DNA from: Halobaculum saliterrae
Lineage (GTDB): Archaea; Halobacteriota; Halobacteria; Halobacteriales; Haloferacaceae
NCBI RefSeq assembly: GCF_009831625.1
Contig: NZ_WUUS01000016.1
Span: 1-39,396, forward strand
Reading direction: 5' to 3'
Length of the DNA stretch: 39,396 nucleotides
Positions 1-7,429 of the stretch are shown in pieces. The translations under genes were made by a program, and so were the position numbers. Positions within the stretch are counted from its first letter, which is position 1. The number at the start of each line of letters is the position of its first letter. The notes below the pieces were generated by a model, which saw only the letters and a list, made by a program, of their open reading frames with translations, made no database searches and was not told where the DNA came from.

Positions 1-610
1 CCGCGCCGGCGCCCGCACAGCTGGCGGCGCTCGCGCTCGCGGCCGCCGCGGCCGCCGTCCCGCCGACCACGACCGCGGCGTCGTCGCTTCGACTGTAGTC
101 GACCGGCTCGCCCCACGCGACGGGGGCGACCTCGTCGTCGATGTCGTCGGCCGCCTCGACGGCGGCGCGGAGGTCCGCGACCGAGAACCCCGCGTCGGTC
201 GCGAAGCGGTCGACGAGGTCCGTCGTGAGCAACACGCGCCGACACTCCTCGGCCTCGAACAGCTCGTCGCCATCGAAGGTGAACTGCACGTCGTAGTGGC
301 GGACGAAGACGTCCTCGAACGGATCGCGGATCGCGTCGGCGGCCTCGCCGACGAGGTCCCAAACGAGGTCGCGATCCGGCTCCTCGACGTGTTCGCCGAG
401 CGAGAACCGCGCGACCGGGACGACGACCGGTTCGCCGTCGGGACCCTCGTTGACGACCGCGACGGCGGTGATCCCGCAGTCCTCGACCGGATAGCCGGCG
501 CGGTCGACGGCATCCCGAAGCGCCTCGTCGGCGGTCTCCTGACGCGATTCGAGGTCGACCTGTTCGTCGGGCGTGTCCGCTCCGAGTAGTCGCTCCAGCA
601 GGGAGGGCAT
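1..610 (-). CDS. Conserved haloarchaeal hypothetical protein, C-terminus cut by window edge
   Basis: An open frame runs from ATG (608-610) to the left edge, so at least 203 residues are present and the C-terminus is missing. It begins MPSLLERLLGADTPDEQ and is strongly acidic, as expected for a soluble haloarchaeal protein. The visible end turns into an Ala-rich stretch (GGTAAAAAAASASAAS), which may be a linker or the start of a membrane segment. I do not recognise a catalytic motif. The frame has haloarchaeal codon use (G or C in third positions), and the shorter open frames on the opposite strand are overlap artefacts. The next gene diverges from it with about 100 bases between starts. Confidence 0.7.
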   Translation of the reverse strand, partial: MPSLLERLLGADTPDEQVDLESRQETADEALRDAVDRAGYPVEDCGITAVAVVNEGPDGEPVVVPVARFSLGEHVEEPDRDLVWDLVGEAADAIRDPFEDVFVRHYDVQFTFDGDELFEAEECRRVLLTTDLVDRFATDAGFSVADLRAAVEAADDIDDEVAPVAWGEPVDYSRSDDAAVVVGGTAAAAAASASAASCAGAGA

Positions 611-711
611 CGAGCGGCGTGTCGAGGGACTGGGACTTCGGTGTTCCGGCCGCGGGCGCCGCCGTCGGCCGGCGCGGCCTTTTCATCGTCGGGTCCGTTC
701 GTCCGTCAGGG

Positions 712-1128
712 ATGACCGAACCACGGACGGACGGCGGCGGCGACAGCGACGGGACCAAGGGATCGGAGCGGAACGTCCTCGGCGAGCCGCTCCGGGAGTG
801 CAGCGCCGACCCCGAGACCGGCTTCCTCCGCGACGGCCACTGCCGCCACCTCGCCCGGGACCCGGGGCGCCACGAGGTGTGTGCGGTCGTCACCGACGAG
901 TTCCTCCGCTACTCGCGCGACCGCGGCAACGATCTGGTCACGCCGCGGCCCGACCTGGGGTTCCCGGGCCTGTCCGACGGCGACCGGTGGTGTCTGTGTC
1001 TGCCCCGCTGGGAGGAGGCGCGAGCCGCCGGCGTCGCGCCGCCGGTCGTGCTCGCGGCGACGAACGAGGCGGTGCTGGAGGAGGTCCCATTGGAGACGCT
1101 CCGCGTGCACGCCGTCGACGCCGAGTGA
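712..1128 (+). CDS. DUF2237 family protein
   Basis: 138 residues. The core reads NVLGEPLRECSADPETGF, followed by RDGHC, a histidine-rich stretch and RDPGRHEVCAVVTDEFL; this is the signature of the DUF2237 family (COG3651), small single-domain proteins found in bacteria and archaea with no established biochemical role. The conserved Cys residues and the WCLCLPRWEEA segment near residue 95 are as expected. An in-frame ATG lies upstream at 619, but 712 is preferred because the family starts shortly before the NVLG motif. It diverges from the hypothetical gene at 1-610. Confidence 0.85.
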   Translation: MTEPRTDGGGDSDGTKGSERNVLGEPLRECSADPETGFLRDGHCRHLARDPGRHEVCAVVTDEFLRYSRDRGNDLVTPRPDLGFPGLSDGDRWCLCLPRWEEARAAGVAPPVVLAATNEAVLEEVPLETLRVHAVDAE

Positions 1129-1160
1129 GACCGCCGACGGGCGGCGACGGCGGTCGGTGA

Positions 1161-1418
1161 TCACCGCTCATCGATCATCGATCCGGCGAAGTACGCCACG
1201 TCGCCGCCGAGCGCGTCCCGCTCGCGGTCGGCTACGACGGGCGTGAAGTCGTCGCCGTCGCAACGCGCACAGCGCGCCGGTTCATCGAGGTTCGAGTGAA
1301 CGAGCCCGCACCGGTCGCACGAGAAATACCGGAGTCCGAGCACGGCCCTCAGGAGGCGTCGGGACCACAAAACGTCGTTGGCGACCGTAGTCGGCGATCG
1401 TCTCGGTTGCGGGAACAT
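1161..1418 (-). CDS. Small zinc-ribbon protein
   Basis: 85 residues. Two knuckles, Cys34-x2-Cys37 and Cys50-x2-Cys53, form a likely four-cysteine zinc ribbon (FSCDRCG and ARCARCDGDD). The flanks hold an Arg-rich N-terminus and an acidic C-terminus. Haloarchaea encode many such short zinc-finger proteins, most uncharacterised. The start ATG at 1418 (MFPQPRR) is preferred over one 17 codons upstream, which would begin in an AT-richer intergenic stretch. It converges on the DUF2237 gene, with 32 bases between stop codons. Confidence 0.6.
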   Translation of the reverse strand: MFPQPRRSPTTVANDVLWSRRLLRAVLGLRYFSCDRCGLVHSNLDEPARCARCDGDDFTPVVADRERDALGGDVAYFAGSMIDER

Positions 1419-1607
1419 CGGCCGGATTCGCTGCTCCGAATCTGTTGATATTCTCAGTTGAGGGTACAACCCGTGTGCGGTGTAGAGGGTCTTTGCAGGA
1501 GAGATTTAGAGGGCGTCATTGAACAGTTCAAATATCCTCTCGCCCGCGTAGTGGGAACTGTTAGATACAGGAGACCCAGGTATCGAAAACCACCCGGTAA
1601 GGCATAT

Positions 1608-1706
1608 TCAGACGATTCCAGCGAACCAGAGAGCAGCATAGGTCAACGACAGAGCTGACAGAACGATACCAATGATTCCGAGAATACGCGCCTGTTCTTC
1701 GGTCAT
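1608..1706 (-). CDS. 32-residue membrane microprotein
   Basis: The frame encodes MTEEQARILGIIGIVLSALS followed by LTYAALWFAGIV and a TGA stop: a short charged N-terminus and one hydrophobic segment (residues 8-32) that could span the membrane once, ending exactly at the stop. A TATA-like TTTATGATAA lies about 46 bases upstream of the ATG. The pattern of a polar head followed by a complete transmembrane segment is unlikely by chance in this AT-richer stretch, and such microproteins are common in haloarchaea. Function unknown. Confidence 0.5.
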   Translation of the reverse strand: MTEEQARILGIIGIVLSALSLTYAALWFAGIV

Positions 1707-1963
1707 AGTATGGATGGGAATCAGGGGGTAATTGCTCTTCTGTTATCATAAATTCGCACCAGCTAGCTAACAGCTGTTTCAGCTTCGAAGATATGGAATC
1801 AATCAGATTCGAGAGAGCTGCTGCTCTGCAGCCCGCACCGCGTAATATTCAGTGTCGAAACGATACTTCTGATAGCCGGACGACGCTGTGATCGACTGTC
1901 GACGCGGGACAGCACCGCCGATGCTTGCGGCCGGCCGTCGATCGTAATCTCGCCGATGAGTAG

Positions 1964-2572
1964 TTATTCCTCTCGGATCGCGAAGACGAACTCGGTGCCG
2001 CTTCCGAGGGGATCGTCGGCGGTGACGGTCCGATCGATCCGGAACCCCGCGTCCCGCAACTGCCGGAGCGTCGCCTCCCGACCGGGCGTCGAGAAGAACA
2101 TCTCCCCGCCCATCCAGCCCCGGCGGACCGTCTCGTAGCGTCCACCCGGCAGCGTCATCAGCAGGCGGCCGCCGGGGCGGAGGGTCCGGGCGAACTCACG
2201 GTACACCGTCGGCTGGTCCTCCCGCGGGACGTGGAAGACGGCGTGATAGGCCGTGATACCGTCGACGCTCCCCGTCCGGATCGGGAGGCGGCTCATCTCG
2301 CCGTGAACCAGTCGGCTCCCGGGAGCGCGCTCGCGCGCGAGGGAGAGTCCCGCCCGCGAGACGTCGAGGCCGACCGCGTCGTCCGGGAGGTTCGCGAGCG
2401 TTCGGGCCCCGTCGCCACAGCCCACGTCGAGCACCAGCGGCGCCGGCGGGAGGTCCGCGAGCAGGTCGTCGATCAACGCGGCGTCGGAGCCGTCCGGGTC
2501 CCGGCGCCGGGCGTACGTCGCGGCCACCTCGTCCCACGCGCGCATCACCGCCTCCGGATCCATCCGCGGCAT
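1964..2572 (-). CDS. SAM-dependent class I methyltransferase
   Basis: 202 residues. The SAM-binding glycine motif I is VLDVGCGDGART at residues 48-59, followed by the acidic end of strand 2 (AVGLDVS) and the post-motif HGEMSRLPIRTGSVDGITA, typical of Methyltransf_11 (UbiE/COQ5-like) enzymes. The FARTLRPGGRLLMTLPGG segment is the usual late motif. The methyl acceptor cannot be told from sequence; the family includes small-molecule and lipid-quinone methylases. A second ATG three codons downstream is an equally good start. About 257 bases of downstream DNA (1707-1963) hold nothing I recognise. Confidence 0.85.
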   Translation of the reverse strand: MPRMDPEAVMRAWDEVAATYARRRDPDGSDAALIDDLLADLPPAPLVLDVGCGDGARTLANLPDDAVGLDVSRAGLSLARERAPGSRLVHGEMSRLPIRTGSVDGITAYHAVFHVPREDQPTVYREFARTLRPGGRLLMTLPGGRYETVRRGWMGGEMFFSTPGREATLRQLRDAGFRIDRTVTADDPLGSGTEFVFAIREE

Positions 2573-2640
2573 ACGTCAGACACGTGCGCGGTCGACAAAG
2601 GTTCGACCCCGACCGCGAGTTCCGACGCGGCGGCCCGGGC

Positions 2641-3036
2641 TCACCGCGCCGGCGCGAGCCGTGCGACGACCATGTAGAAGGCGAACGCGGCCACGAGCAG
2701 CCCCGCGAGTTGCGTCCCTGCAGTGGCGAGGAATCCGACCGTGGTGTACAACAGCGGCGCGGCCATGAACCAGACCCCGAAGACGACCGTGAGCGCCGCC
2801 GGCGCGAGCGCGACCGCACGATCCCGTCGGAACAGCCGGAGGTTCTGGACGGCGAACAGCGTCCCCAGCAGCCCGCTCGTCACGACGCTCCCCGTGAACG
2901 CCGCGGACGCGCCCGCGACGATCGGCGTCGCCGTCGCCAACAGACAGCCGACCGTCGCGACCGCCGCGCAGGCCAGCAGGAACCGTTCGTCGCGCCGCTC
3001 CGCGCTCGTCGACCGCGTGGCGTCCGTGGTCTCCAT
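2641..3036 (-). CDS. Four-helix membrane protein, SPW-repeat-like
   Basis: 131 residues with a charged N-terminus (about 20 residues) and four hydrophobic segments at roughly 21-43, 49-66, 75-98 and 103-126. The third segment contains VFGVWFMAAPLLY, which resembles the SPW-repeat motif of bacterial and archaeal small membrane proteins, although the strict Ser-Pro-Trp is absent. No enzymatic residues are evident. It runs in the same direction as the methyltransferase, 68 bases upstream of it, so the two could be co-transcribed. Function unknown. Confidence 0.7.
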   Translation of the reverse strand: METTDATRSTSAERRDERFLLACAAVATVGCLLATATPIVAGASAAFTGSVVTSGLLGTLFAVQNLRLFRRDRAVALAPAALTVVFGVWFMAAPLLYTTVGFLATAGTQLAGLLVAAFAFYMVVARLAPAR

Positions 3037-3220
3037 CGTCTACTGAACGGCGGGGGCGGAAGCGACATGAAAGGCAGGCCCGGCTCGGACCCGAGCGACA
3101 GCGGACCCGGGCTCACGAGCGCCGCGAGCGGCCACCGGCTGCCGAGCAGGAGGTCCGAGAGGTCAGACCGCGACCGACACCGGCCGGCGACCGAACAGGT
3201 TTATTCGCTCGGTCGAAGCC

Positions 3221-3916
3221 ATGAGCGTGAGCGGATACGAGGGTGTTCTCTTCGACCTCGACGGGACGCTCTGCCGGCAAACCGGGGACGTGACGGCGGC
3301 GTACGAGGCGGCCTTCGAGTCGGTCGGCGTCGATCCGTTCGGCGAGCCGGCCGCGCTCTGGCCGCTGCTGGAGGGCCCGCCGGATCCCGACGACCACGTC
3401 GGGCACCTCGCGGCGGGGTTCGCCAGGCTGGCGGCCATCCACGACCGGCGGGTCGACCCGGTGGCGCTGTCGACGGCGTTCGTCGCCGCCGTCGACCACG
3501 GCGCCGTCGAGTTCACGCCCGGCGCGGAGGCGGCCCTCGACCGCGCCGGGGAGACGGCTCGGACCGGACTCGTGACGAACGGACCCCGGAGCAGGCAGTC
3601 GCCGAAGGTCGAGGCGCTCGGACTCGCCGAGCGTCTCGACACGGTCGTGTACGCCGGGGACCTCCCGCGCCGAAAGCCCCACGCCGAGCCGTTCGACCGC
3701 GCGCTCGAAGCGATCGACGTCGCGCCGGCCGACGCCGTCTACGTCGGGAACTCCCTGAAGTACGACGTCGCCGGCGCCTTCACGGCCGGGCTGGACTCCG
3801 TCTGGCTCCGGCCCGATCCGGACGCCGACGACGAGGGGTACGCCCCGACGTGGACGCTCGATTCGCTCGACGCGTTCGACACCGTTCTAGAGTGCCCAGG
3901 TGAGACGGGTGACTGA
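3221..3916 (+). CDS. HAD-superfamily hydrolase
   Basis: 231 residues. All four HAD motifs are visible: motif I LFDLDGTL (nucleophile Asp12, acid/base Asp14), motif II LVTNGP, motif III Lys in RRKPHAEPF, and motif IV VGNSLKYDVAGA. The helical cap inserted after motif I makes it a subclass I phosphatase similar to phosphoglycolate phosphatase or haloacid-dehalogenase-like phosphatases. The substrate is unknown. Its TGA overlaps the GTG start region of the following APH-like gene, so the two are probably translated from one message. A TTTATT element lies about 20 bases before the ATG, compatible with a short-leader or leaderless transcript. Confidence 0.85.
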   Translation: MSVSGYEGVLFDLDGTLCRQTGDVTAAYEAAFESVGVDPFGEPAALWPLLEGPPDPDDHVGHLAAGFARLAAIHDRRVDPVALSTAFVAAVDHGAVEFTPGAEAALDRAGETARTGLVTNGPRSRQSPKVEALGLAERLDTVVYAGDLPRRKPHAEPFDRALEAIDVAPADAVYVGNSLKYDVAGAFTAGLDSVWLRPDPDADDEGYAPTWTLDSLDAFDTVLECPGETGD

Positions 3917-4895
3917 CCCGAGGGCGGCCGTGCGCCGGGCGTTCCCCGAACGAGACGTCGAGTCGGTCTCGCCGGTCCGACGCGGGAACCGCAAGACGAC
4001 CGCCGTGGTCGAGTTCGCCGTCGGCCCGCCGGTCGTCGTGCAGACCTGCGGCGACGTCGACGCGCTCCGGTCGGAGGCGGCCGTGACGGCGGCGATCGAC
4101 GACGCGACGTCGATCCCCGTGCCGACGGTGCTCGCCGGCGGCGTCGCCGGCGACGGCGCGTACGTGATCACCGAACTGGTGCGGGGCGAGGACCTCCACG
4201 AGCGGTTCGCGAGTCTCGACCCCGGGCGACGGCGCGAGATCGCTCGTGCCTTCGGGCGGTACCTGGGCGAGACCCACTCCGCCGCCACCTTCGGGAGCTT
4301 CGGCGATGTGGAGCCGATGGGCGAGGAGTGGGCGGCCGACGAGTGGCCGACGGAGACACAGATATCGGCGCTCGCGGTTCGCAAGCACACGGAGCCCGTC
4401 GCGTGGCTCAGGAGCTACGGACGCGCCGCGCTCGACCGGCTCCCCCCGGCGTTCGACGCGGTCGCCGCCCGGATCCGGCGACGGCTCGACGAAGCCGCAG
4501 TCGACGCAGTGCGGAACGCGTCGGGGCGGGTGTCCGAGCCGGTGCTGTTCCCGTGGGACCTCCGACCGGGGAACGCCCTCGTCGACGAGGACGGCGTCGC
4601 CGCGGTGCTGGACTGGGAGTCGCCGATGGCGGCGCCGGCCGCGCTCGCCGTCGCGAAGGTCGAGTACCTCGTCGTCGACTGGTACCTCGACGACCCGAGC
4701 GCGGAGCGAGCGGCGTTCCGGGCGGGCTACGAGTCCGTGCGTCGGTACCCCGAGGTCGCTCCGCTCGCCCGGGCGATCGCGATCGCGGACACCGCGGTCG
4801 ACTCGACCGGCGCGGTGACGAACCCGATGTACCCCGAACTCGATCGGGAGGCGGCGATCGGCTTCCATCACGAGGCGCTGGACCGCACGATCTGA
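3909..4895 (+). CDS. Aminoglycoside phosphotransferase (APH)-family kinase-like protein
   Basis: 328 residues from GTG 3909; GTG 3900 is an alternative. The APH/choline-kinase fold is shown by YVITELVRGEDLHERF in the hinge, the catalytic loop at residues 214-222 (FPWDLRPGN) and LDWESP in place of the metal-binding DFG/DxD. The Brenner motif is usually HxDxxxxN; here Trp216 takes the place next to the catalytic Asp217, so the histidine is missing, while Asp217 and Asn222 are kept. Such proteins in archaea phosphorylate unknown small alcohols and rarely aminoglycosides. It overlaps the HAD phosphatase gene, suggesting a kinase/phosphatase pair acting on related metabolites. Confidence 0.75.
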   Translation: MTDPRAAVRRAFPERDVESVSPVRRGNRKTTAVVEFAVGPPVVVQTCGDVDALRSEAAVTAAIDDATSIPVPTVLAGGVAGDGAYVITELVRGEDLHERFASLDPGRRREIARAFGRYLGETHSAATFGSFGDVEPMGEEWAADEWPTETQISALAVRKHTEPVAWLRSYGRAALDRLPPAFDAVAARIRRRLDEAAVDAVRNASGRVSEPVLFPWDLRPGNALVDEDGVAAVLDWESPMAAPAALAVAKVEYLVVDWYLDDPSAERAAFRAGYESVRRYPEVAPLARAIAIADTAVDSTGAVTNPMYPELDREAAIGFHHEALDRTI

Positions 4896-4942
4896 CCGCC
4901 GTCGGCGCGCTATTATTTCCGAATTAAAGAATTAACTTGTTT

Positions 4943-5494
4943 TTAAGAGACTATAATAGAGCTTGTCACAGCGGCCGCTGCACCGATGGCGTTTACGAGA
5001 ACGATATACCTGACACCCGGGCGGATTACAATGTTGGTTCCGAGTATACTGTGTTCGTCGGTCGCATACCGGAGAGGAGATGTTTTTGCTGAGTGAAGTC
5101 GGGAACGTGAGCGTATGAGCAATATCACAAGCAGGAGTACTGCTAATAAAAAGAGGCCGACGACGACCGTGATCGTCCCAATCAGCGATTGAGGGTTATC
5201 GCTACCAACGGTCTCAACCGCGGCGACAAGGTGTTTTTGTTGAAGCACAATCAGGAACAGAATCGCTGTATACACGGATGCAGATAACGACCGAATGTCG
5301 GCCGTGAATATACAGATTGATTCGACATCTTCTCGCCGCTCGCCAAAGTCGACGTTTCCCCGTTCTTTAGCGTCTTTAAGAACCCGTGAAACAGCTTTCT
5401 CAGCGGGAGAACTCACGGCAATAACTGCACTAAGGACGAACGGAAGGAGGCTAACTAACGCACGACGGACGCCAGGTGTTCCTATATCAATCAC
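4943..5494 (-). CDS. Four-helix membrane protein, third gene of the uS17-fusion cassette
   Basis: 183 residues from GTG at 5494 (MIDIGTPGVRRALVSLL). That GTG lies inside the last codons of the preceding gene with an 8-base overlap (GTGATTGA), which indicates translational coupling and decides the start; the same frame stays open further upstream but overlaps the neighbour. Hydrophobic segments lie at about 12-28, 70-87, 104-127 and 162-182. A charged loop (residues 31-60) contains KDAKERGNVDFGERRED. I do not recognise the family. The base composition is lower in GC than the backbone. Its pairing with a soluble Cys-rich partner suggests a membrane anchor or effector, by inference only. Confidence 0.6.
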   Translation of the reverse strand: MIDIGTPGVRRALVSLLPFVLSAVIAVSSPAEKAVSRVLKDAKERGNVDFGERREDVESICIFTADIRSLSASVYTAILFLIVLQQKHLVAAVETVGSDNPQSLIGTITVVVGLFLLAVLLLVILLIRSRSRLHSAKTSPLRYATDEHSILGTNIVIRPGVRYIVLVNAIGAAAAVTSSIIVS

Positions 5495-5924
5495 TGGCTG
5501 GCACGGCGTTTTCGTTGAGCGCGACGCGGGTATCGACCTTTGGGCTCTGTTCAAAGTCAGTACTGTCGTTGGTGGAGACGAACTGTGTGTGTAGATCTTC
5601 GTGAGTTTCCGGACCGTAGTCACACTGATCGATATCGAACCGGTATGCCGACGGGCTGCTAAACTTCGTCGGTGACACCTTGCACTCGTGAGACACCGAT
5701 GATTTCCCACCGTCGTACTCGAGACAACCATTCGCGACCGATGTATCGATCCGCCCACTCAACACGTGGTTCCGATAGTTGTGCACACTGACAAGGTGGC
5801 AGGTATCGGTGTCTGTGCGGACTTGGCAGTCATCATCAGTACCTTCAATCTCTGACTCTACATTTACATGGTATCCGTTCGTGCTCTTGACGTGACACAT
5901 ACCGCCGATCTGTTTTTGGCTCAT
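5487..5924 (-). CDS. Soluble six-cysteine protein, second gene of the uS17-fusion cassette
   Basis: 145 residues. There are six cysteines (10, 33, 42, 67, 81, 101), which is many for a cytoplasmic haloarchaeal protein, but no CxxC pairs, so the spacing fits scattered metal ligands or disulfides better than a zinc ribbon. No signal peptide or membrane segment is evident. The first part (GYHVNVESEIEG) alternates as if beta-rich. The last 35 residues are low in complexity and charged. The stop overlaps the GTG start of the membrane-protein gene by 8 bases. The upstream gene, the uS17 fusion, ends 106 bases before it on the same strand; an ACTATAGG element in that gap could be a second promoter. 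No family recognised. Confidence 0.6.
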   Translation of the reverse strand: MSQKQIGGMCHVKSTNGYHVNVESEIEGTDDDCQVRTDTDTCHLVSVHNYRNHVLSGRIDTSVANGCLEYDGGKSSVSHECKVSPTKFSSPSAYRFDIDQCDYGPETHEDLHTQFVSTNDSTDFEQSPKVDTRVALNENAVPASD

Positions 5925-6030
5925 TATGATTGGCTTTTGATACCTATAGTTCCCAAGTATTCAGTATTTCGCCGGACAAAGTAGATCTTCTCGCATCTAT
6001 TCATTCAGCTATTTCGGCTAATATTCCTGC

Positions 6031-7104
6031 CTATAGACCAACCGCCGCTAAGGAGTCTGCTGAAAATAATTTTTCAAGATCGGCGTTGGCGAGCGCTGTT
6101 ACCCACGCTGCCGCAGCGTCCGATTCGGGGGTCGAAGGTGATCCAGCGACGGCACGGTAGTGTTCGACAATTCCGGCCACGCCAAGGGCATTGCCGGCGC
6201 CGAGTACCGTTACCTCGGCCTCCTCGCCCTCCCCTTGGGAGAGTCTCTCCCACGAGACAACAGTTCGGTCGGACGCAAACGAGACGTAAAGCCACTCAAT
6301 CCCTGCGTCGACGAGTTCAGTAGCGCTGTATTCATTATTGTCAACCCGAATCGGCTGGCTGGTCCGCGAGTCCATCGCGACGAGATCATCAAGTTCGCGG
6401 CCTTCGGTCAGCGCGGTATCGACGAACGTTGCGAGGGAGGTGTCAGTCCGCCAGAACACCGACAGCCGTCCGTCCGAATACAGTTCTACGTCAACGGTCA
6501 TTCCACCGGCAGTATGAAGTTGAAGCCGGAGTACATGGAGCGTTCCATCATCAACCGCGAAGGCAGAAACCTCGACAACAGCTTCTGGATCAACCGAGTT
6601 ATCGAGTGTCACTGCAAGTTCCTCTGCATCTTCTATATCAACAGGTTCGGAGAAATCGCCGCCCGGTGAATCAGTTTCCCGGGATCGGGTCGTTTCCGAT
6701 AAATCATCCAGGCCATTTTTTTGATTCTGTTCTTCGTGCGATTGGCTCCTGTTTAGGTGATCGACATCCTGTCTATCCTCGCGGCCATCACCGAGCACGC
6801 TAACCACGACATGGCTCTTTGTCTTCGATAGCGGCCGCGTCTCAGCAATTCGGACTTGGTCGCCTTCCTCTACATCAAGACAAGGCGAGATGTGCGCCGG
6901 CACGCGGCTTCGCCGTTTCATATATCGGTCATATTTCGGTACGAATACGTCATATTCGCGCTCGACAACTACTGTCTTCTCCATCGATGTGGAGGCAACT
7001 GTCCCTTCAAGTGTCTGCCCTCGAGTTGACAGCGAACCATGAAACGGGCAGTTTGCGTCCGAACAGGACTCTTCTGGCGAGTCCACATTTAAACCCAACG
7101 TCAT
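6031..7104 (-). CDS. Ribosomal protein uS17 paralogue fused to a C-terminal domain of unknown function
   Basis: 357 residues. Residues 1-104 are recognisably archaeal uS17 (rps17): MTLGLNVDSPEESCSDANCP, FHGSLSTRGQTLEGTVAS, EKTVVVEREYDVFVPKYDRY, MKRRSRVPAH and RPLSKTKSHVVV follow the usual haloarchaeal order. uS17 normally binds 16S rRNA in the small subunit, is about 110 residues long in haloarchaea and is encoded in the S10/spc ribosomal operon; no ribosomal genes are nearby here. Residues 105-150 are a Gln/Glu/Ser-rich hydrophilic linker. Residues 151-357 form an acidic domain with alternating hydrophobic strands (LHVLRLQLHTAGGMTVDVEL, LSVFWRT, EWLYVSFASDRTVVSWERL) and a helical end, which I do not recognise. 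The gene heads a leftward cassette. An inverted repeat overlaps its promoter. Confidence 0.85.
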   Translation of the reverse strand: MTLGLNVDSPEESCSDANCPFHGSLSTRGQTLEGTVASTSMEKTVVVEREYDVFVPKYDRYMKRRSRVPAHISPCLDVEEGDQVRIAETRPLSKTKSHVVVSVLGDGREDRQDVDHLNRSQSHEEQNQKNGLDDLSETTRSRETDSPGGDFSEPVDIEDAEELAVTLDNSVDPEAVVEVSAFAVDDGTLHVLRLQLHTAGGMTVDVELYSDGRLSVFWRTDTSLATFVDTALTEGRELDDLVAMDSRTSQPIRVDNNEYSATELVDAGIEWLYVSFASDRTVVSWERLSQGEGEEAEVTVLGAGNALGVAGIVEHYRAVAGSPSTPESDAAAAWVTALANADLEKLFSADSLAAVGL

Positions 7105-7114
7105 CTAATGAATG

Positions 7115-7138
7115 TCAAGTTATATTCTAACCACTTGA
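7115..7138 (-). promoter_or_regulatory. Inverted repeat overlapping the uS17-fusion promoter
   Basis: TCAAGT (7115-7120) and ACTTGA (7133-7138) are perfect inverted half-sites separated by 12 bases. Read on the minus strand, the spacer contains GAATATA, a TATA-like element starting about 23-26 bases before the ATG at 7104, which would suit a nearly leaderless transcript. A dimeric regulator bound here would block the TATA element. This is a candidate operator found by eye, not a known site. Confidence 0.35.
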
Positions 7139-7429
7139 ATATATCATCTCTACTTATAATTTATGAATTGTTATGGTACGGCTATCCCAGTTTCCGCTTT
7201 CAGACACACAATCCGCTCTTGAAAGACAGGTGGCAATACCAAAGCGATCACAGATGAAAACGGAGGCCAAGCGCTGACAAATAGAGGTGGAGGGATTACA
7301 AAAACAGGCTGCTGATTCATGATTTAGTCCGTGGTCATTACCGGGTAGTGGAGTCAGGTGTTAGACTCGGTGAGAAAATTGTTCAGCGGCTGAGATTCAA
7401 ATACGAACACCGGACCAACCGATGGTGAG
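7139..7429. other. AT-rich intergenic stretch, no convincing gene
   Basis: The interval separates the leftward uS17-fusion cassette from the rightward intein-like gene. It holds only one very short frame (ATG 7173, 34 codons) that lacks haloarchaeal codon bias. It is AT-rich near 7140-7170 and likely contains promoters for both sides. No tRNA, repeat or attachment site was seen. Confidence 0.4.

Noticed and set aside
1454-1639. 61-codon minus frame in the gap near the 32-residue microprotein
   Set aside because: Composition is Ser/Thr/Leu-rich without the acidic bias of neighbours, and it overlaps the microprotein that has a clearer pattern.
2584-3903. A 439-codon plus-strand open frame over the SPW-like and HAD genes
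   Set aside because: The product is Arg/Gly/Asp-rich with no motif and overlaps the HAD gene, whose motifs are clear; a GC-rich shadow.
3780-4871. Minus-strand frame of 363 codons over the APH-like gene
   Set aside because: Arg-rich shadow of the APH-like gene with no recognised domain.
7173-7277. Short frame of 34 codons in the AT-rich gap upstream of the intein-like gene
   Set aside because: No codon bias, no family, no start context; likely chance.
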